Source: Castor canadensis (taxonomy: Eukaryota > Chordata > Mammalia > Rodentia > Castoridae). From it: a DNA stretch of 64,000 bases. The notes under the pieces were generated by a model that did not search any database, was not told the origin of the DNA, and saw only the letters and a list, made by a program, of their open reading frames with translations. Numbering within the stretch: the first letter of the stretch is position 1; each line of letters opens with the position of its first letter. Below are positions 59,745-64,000 of the stretch, piece by piece. Location of the stretch: assembly GCF_047511655.1 (NCBI RefSeq), contig NC_133401.1, positions 15,098,001 through 15,162,000 of the forward strand, given 5' to 3'. Made by a program: the position numbers and the translations under genes.

Positions 59745-62700
59745 CTATGGAGAGAGCCTGAGGGGTCCTCCCATGACCAGGGCCAGCAGAGGAGCCACCA
59801 GGAATAGGGCCAGGGTGTGGGGCACCCGGAGAGAGGCCGGGGCTGCGCTGGTGATGAAGGACTGGGTCATGGGGTTCCTGTTGCAGAGATGACCCTGACA
59901 GCAGGAGCCCTGGAGGTTGACGGCTGTCCAGGGGCTGGTGGTGCCCATGGTGGTGCAAGAGGGCCGGTGGCAGGTCCTGATGTACACGGGGACTGAGAAA
60001 TTGCCTGGGATGGACAGTGGGGAGAGGTCAGACCAAGGGAGGCAGCTGCACCTGAACCATCACCTTAGGAGCCAGAGCCAGGCCTCAGACGAACTTCAGG
60101 TCTCTCTCCTGAGGCCAGGGCCATGCCTCCACCTTTGGACTAAAATCGTGCCCCTCCCTCAGACCAGGGCCAGGCCTCCCAGCTAGGCTGCCTGGTGCCT
60201 CTGCGCTCAGACCCGCTGTGCTTCTGCATCCCTTACCCAGGTCCTTCCACCAATCCAGCCCCTTACCAATGTTCATCCGGCCGTTGCCCTGGAAACAGGC
60301 ACTCTGATCCTGGTGACACTGGACCCGTCGGGCCTTTTCGGGGGTGCAGTCCTCCGGGTGGACCCCCAGGCAGGCGTAGCACTCGGTGCCGCTGAGCGTG
60401 GGTGGGTCAGGCGCTGAGGGAGAGCGGGCCACACTCAGGGAACTGCCCCGGGACGGGAGTGCCCACCTCGCCCGCGGAGGACGCTGGCCCCGGAGCGCCG
60501 GGGCACAAGGCGCCCAGCAGAGGCGGCGCCCACCCAGCCTCTGTGGGTTCCGCCTTCGGGCACACCTTGACTTAGGTTGGGGAGGGCGTCGTGCGTCCTG
60601 AGGTCCGAGTTGCAAAAGTCGGTCGCGCAACCCCGCACCACCGCGTAGTCGGGTGGCAGCGCGTCCTGCTTGGATTGCATGGGCCCTGTGGTCGGGCCTG
60701 TCCAGCAGCCCTTCTGCACCAAGGTCACCGGCGCGCGATACCCTGCGGGGAGGAGAGGAGGGGACCTTGAAATGCATCGGCTTCTTTCTCACCCAGCCTC
60801 TTTTCCCTCCTCACTTTCTCTCCTGCCAGCCCTCTCTCCCCAGGCTTCTTTCTCTCCCCTCTTCCTCTCACCAGTGTCCAGCGACAGGACGATCTCAGAG
60901 CATCCCTGGGGACAGGAGACGCTGGAGAACTTCATGGCACTGAGGTCGAAAGGCCCAAAGTAGATGTGCTCAAAGCTGTGGCACTGCAGGGCCTGGGACC
61001 CTAGCAGGGAACAGGGATGGGTCAGCGAGGCACTCTTGGGTGCCACCCTACCTGTGACAGTCACATGACCAGGTCCTCTGCTCAGGAAAGGTGGGACTTG
61101 TTGCCCCAAGAGAACAGGGTCTGCGATTACAACCAGTCATGATGGAGTCTATGTCACCACAAAGCCATCAGCTGCCAATCCAGTTTTTCCCTCCAGGTGG
61201 TTCCAGTAGCTCCACCCTCATCCAGGAAGCCTTCTGAGATTTAGATAAGGCAGGAGGAAGTGATTCATCGCTGCTCTGCCCATCCCTCCCCATGCTAAAC
61301 TCAGGAGGGACAGTAGCACTGAACGGCCACCCATAGGAAACAGGGGTTTCAGTGCAGGTGGAGCCAGGTACAACCCGGTTGACAAGCACACAGCCAGCCC
61401 AGCAACGCACGCTGAACACTTCAACGCCAACATAGAGCAAAATAACAAAACTGACACAAGTTCATACAAATACAGAGAAGTTGAAAGTATCCATCAGCAC
61501 TTTCCACTCTCACACAAAACAACAACTCACCGCACCCTCCAGACCAAGGTCAGCACATCATACATGCAAGCTCTATCAACACAAAAGTGTGTGTCTGGGA
61601 GTGACAACACGAAGAAGGACCCAGAAGCACAGGAAATCTCATACACACACACAAACACCCCCCTCCCCACCGCAAGAATCACATAAACAAATAAAGCAAG
61701 ATACTGTAGTTATGCAAAGAGAGCTAGAGATGTATTTTAGAGAGTTATGAAAATGAGACCATAAAAATGCACTTTAAAGTCATATATGTGTACAAACTAT
61801 GTAGAGATAAGAGACAGAAAGACAGTGAGAAAAACATTAAAATACCCAAACATTTGTAAATGTCATATTGTACCCCCACAATAATAAAATGAAAAAATAC
61901 CCAAATGCATCTATGCAGAAATAAACGCACACTTACAGATCACAGAAAAGTATGACCATGAAGAAGGACACCTACACAGAATGATGCACTTCTCTCTTTC
62001 TCAAAGAAAGTGAAGGTCAGAGATAAGCTGACCCACACGAGCACTTCTGAAAGCACCCACACATGGAGACCCGGCACAGAGACCCACAGGGACGTGTTGG
62101 AAATCCAGATGGGTCCCGCACTGGGCAGCTACATCGCCTACGCTCAGTGGTGGCCTCACTTGGACCTCTCCAGTTCTCTCTGTGGCCACTTCCACTTTGA
62201 AATGAGCAGGTCCTTGTCCAGGACCATTGAGGGGAAAAGGTAAACTGAAGATGAATTCAAGGTTCCTGCCAGCCGGAAAAAGGACTGATAGGCCCAGAAA
62301 TACCCTTGCACAGAGGGGAAGGAAGATACATGCTGGAGAAAATGACAGAGGAAAGGAAGAAAAAGGAAATGGACATAGAGTCCACAGCCCAGCCTCCTCC
62401 CTCAGACCCAGGGGTCCAGAGCCCAGCCTCCTCCCTCAGACCCAGGGGTCCAGGCCCCAGCCTCCTCCCTCAGACCCAGGGGTCCAGGCCCCAGCCTCCT
62501 CCCTCAGACCCAGGGGTCCAGGCCCCAGCCTCCTTCCTCAGACCCATGGGTCCAGGACTCAGCCTCCTCCCCAGGCCCAGAGGTCCAGACCCCAGCCTCC
62601 TCCCACAGACCCAGAAGTCCAGGCCTCAGCCTCCTTCCTCAGACCCTTCTCTAGGGTCCAGGCCCAAGACTTCTGTCTCCTCTGGACTCAGAAGGTTAGG

Positions 62701-62761
62701 TACCTGTCAGGCACAGCACAGCCCCAAAAAGACAGAACAGGGCGTCCCTGTGGCCCCCCAT
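59745..62761 (-). CDS. LYPD5: LYPD5, LY6/PLAUR domain-containing protein 5 (5 exons)
   Basis: LYPD5 is a predicted GPI-anchored surface protein with two Ly6/uPAR domains; its ligand is not known to me. Coding exons in transcript order are 62704-62761, 60872-61000, 60566-60742, 60267-60413 and 59745-60004. Every intron is GT-AG and phase 1, as is usual for the uPAR family, and they join into 256 codons plus TAG. Residues 1 to about 25 form a signal peptide ([18 protein letters not shown]), followed by mature LQCHSFEH. The first domain carries GCWTGP and [10 protein letters not shown]. The second runs from [13 protein letters not shown] to CCQGHLCN. The tail has small residues (SAAPAS) and then the hydrophobic [17 protein letters not shown], a GPI-attachment signal. 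The order next to KCNN4 matches human. Confidence 0.95.
61370..62110. repeat. CA/purine-rich low-complexity block in LYPD5 intron 1
   Basis: The sequence is rich in CACAC, ACAAA and AGAGA words with no fixed unit. In style it resembles the block upstream of KCNN4. Confidence 0.55.
62386..62660 (+). repeat. MSR1-like minisatellite, 33-bp unit, about 8 copies
   Basis: Tandem units read approximately CCAGCCTCCTCCCTCAGACC followed by CAGGGGTCCAGGC. The first four are near perfect at 33 bp and the later ones diverge. Because 33 is a multiple of three and the unit lacks stops in several frames, long spurious open frames ([11 protein letters not shown]-type repeats) cross it. The unit resembles the MSR1 minisatellite I recall from human 19q13. 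Confidence 0.85.
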
Positions 62762-63349
62762 CACTAGCGTGCAGAGCTGTGCTGTGACACCTCAGCCAGT
62801 TCCCTGGGCTTTGACTTGCTGTCTGGCTGGTTCTCCCTGCTGATCCTCAGGCATACCAGCTCCCAGTCTGCCCAGGATTCCTGCACCCCGCCCTGGCTCA
62901 CGTGGGCTGGTCTCCTCCTAGGTGATTGCCATGGGGCCAGGATGAGTCTTGGAGGGCGTGGGGCCTGGGCTCCTGGGTCCCAAGGAAGGGGTTAGGGACC
63001 TGTAACCCTTAATTTGGGTGGGATTGTGTTTTGCGGGTCACTTCCTCCTCCCCACACGCTGTTCTCGTCTGAGGTTGGCAGGTTGATTTCTTGTCTCCTC
63101 CCCCTCTCTAATTCACACCACCCACACATGCAGACACATACAGTTCCCAATCCTGGGGCCCTGTCTCCAGACATATCACCTGTCCTGCAGTCTTCTGTGA
63201 TCCTCATCTCCCGACTCAGTCACCTTTCCTCAGCCTCAAGCACCTCTCTTGTTCCCAGTCCTGATGCAACTAAGGTGGGCTAATGTCTGTCTCCTCCAAC
63301 AGACTGTGAACTTCTTGGGAGCCTCCAAGGATGTTTTTGATATTAGATG

Positions 63350-63406
63350 AACAAATGGATGGATGGATGAAATGAATGGATGGATGGAAGGCTGGATGAA
63401 TGGATA
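63350..63406. repeat. (GGAT)n degenerate tetranucleotide
   Basis: ATGGATGG units with interruptions. Confidence 0.85.
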
Positions 63407-63831
63407 AACAAACTAACAGAGGGTCATCAAGGGAAAGAGAGGATGAGGGGCTGGGAGCTATGGTTCACACCTGTAATCCCAGCTACTCATGAGGTAGAGA
63501 GCAGGAGAATCTCAGTTTGCGGCTAGCCTTGGCAAAAAGGTAATGAGTCCCTATTTTAATCAATGACACAGGCATGGTGCTACACTCTGTAATCTCAGCT
63601 ACATGGGAGGTGTAGGTAGGAGGATCACCATTTGAGGTCAGCCCCATGAAAAAATTTGAGACCCTATTTCAAAAATAAGGCAAAAAAGGGACTGAGGGTG
63701 TTGGCTCACGTGATAGAGCACCTGCTTAGCAAGGGAAAAGCCCTTAGTTCAAACCCTAGTACCATCAAAAAATAGTAAGAGGAAGAGATGAGGGAGATGG
63801 AGATGAAAAAAAAGTAGGAGAATGGGGATGA

Positions 63832-63845
63832 GAAAGAGAGAGAGA

Positions 63846-63905
<60 letters not shown>
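63832..63905. repeat. (GA)n microsatellite upstream of LYPD5
   Basis: About 74 bp of AG repeats, with one GGG interruption near 63848, lies about 1.1 kb upstream of the LYPD5 ATG. Confidence 0.97.
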
Positions 63906-63908
<3 letters not shown>

Positions 63909-64000
63909 TTACACATGAGATACAGACCCAACCTGGGGTGGGCAGATGTAAATGCAGACACACAGAGGAACCCAGAAGGGAAGAGGGACACTCTGATGGA

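Larger units (their letters stand above)
61001..62703 (-). other. LYPD5: LYPD5 intron 1: CA-rich DNA plus minisatellite
   Basis: This intron holds purine/CA-rich low-complexity sequence at about 61370-62110, then an MSR1-like minisatellite at 62386-62660 that ends about 44 bp from the exon 1 donor. No interspersed SINE is seen in it. Confidence 0.65.
62762..64000. other. LYPD5 upstream flank
   Basis: The first 550 bp above the ATG (to about 63320) are non-repetitive and must hold the 5'UTR and promoter; no TATA box or CpG island is evident. Beyond lie a (GGAT)n patch, two SINE copies in tandem at 63448-63770 and the (GA)n tract. Confidence 0.5.

Noticed and set aside
62227-62787. 186- and 153-codon repetitive open frames ([11 protein letters not shown] repeats)
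   Set aside because: Produced by a 33-bp minisatellite whose unit length is a multiple of three; they also run antisense through LYPD5 exon 1.

Overview
This is ordinary nuclear DNA from a mammal. It holds three multi-exon protein genes, all on the minus strand. In order along the window they are SMG9 (nonsense-mediated decay factor), KCNN4 (intermediate-conductance calcium-activated potassium channel) and LYPD5 (GPI-anchored Ly6/uPAR protein). I recognised each by reading its exons by eye and checking that splice sites and reading phase join without a break. The order SMG9-KCNN4-LYPD5 is the same as human 19q13.31. The repeats point to a rodent outside the mouse/rat group. There are many composite SINEs made of a 7SL-like (B1/Alu-type) left half fused to a shortened tRNA/ID-like right half, plus free ID-like SINEs, B1-like monomers, and a dispersed repeat resembling one in mouse. 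A beaver-like (castorimorph) rodent is my best guess, from memory of such SINEs only.

Layout: 1-7215 is intergenic DNA downstream of SMG9 and is repeat-bearing, with no gene I can support. SMG9 runs from a poly(A) signal at 7234 to a start codon at 23402, in 13 coding exons encoding 520 residues. Its CpG-rich promoter and untranslated first exon lie near 25.66-26.35 kb. From 26.4 to 37.3 kb is intergenic SINE/L1 DNA. KCNN4 runs from a poly(A) signal at 37335 to a start codon at 49370, in 8 coding exons encoding 424 residues. From 49.67 to 59.74 kb is an intergenic stretch with unusual low-complexity DNA, an inverted-orientation minisatellite, a processed pseudogene of V-ATPase subunit G1, and L1 and LTR remnants. 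LYPD5 spans 59745-62761, in 5 coding exons encoding 256 residues. The end of the window is LYPD5 upstream DNA with SINEs and a long (GA)n tract.

The three genes do not form a pathway: one acts in RNA surveillance, one is a plasma-membrane ion channel and one a surface protein. I found no undescribed biological system. The least explained structures are these: a degenerate tandem array of roughly 40-45 bp just inside SMG9 from its promoter; a duplicated CCAAT-plus-splice-donor block in the SMG9 CpG island; and a minisatellite of about 33-35 bp (MSR1-like, from memory) that sits within about 45 bp of the first coding exon's donor in both KCNN4 and LYPD5 and recurs in the opposite orientation at 52.6 kb.
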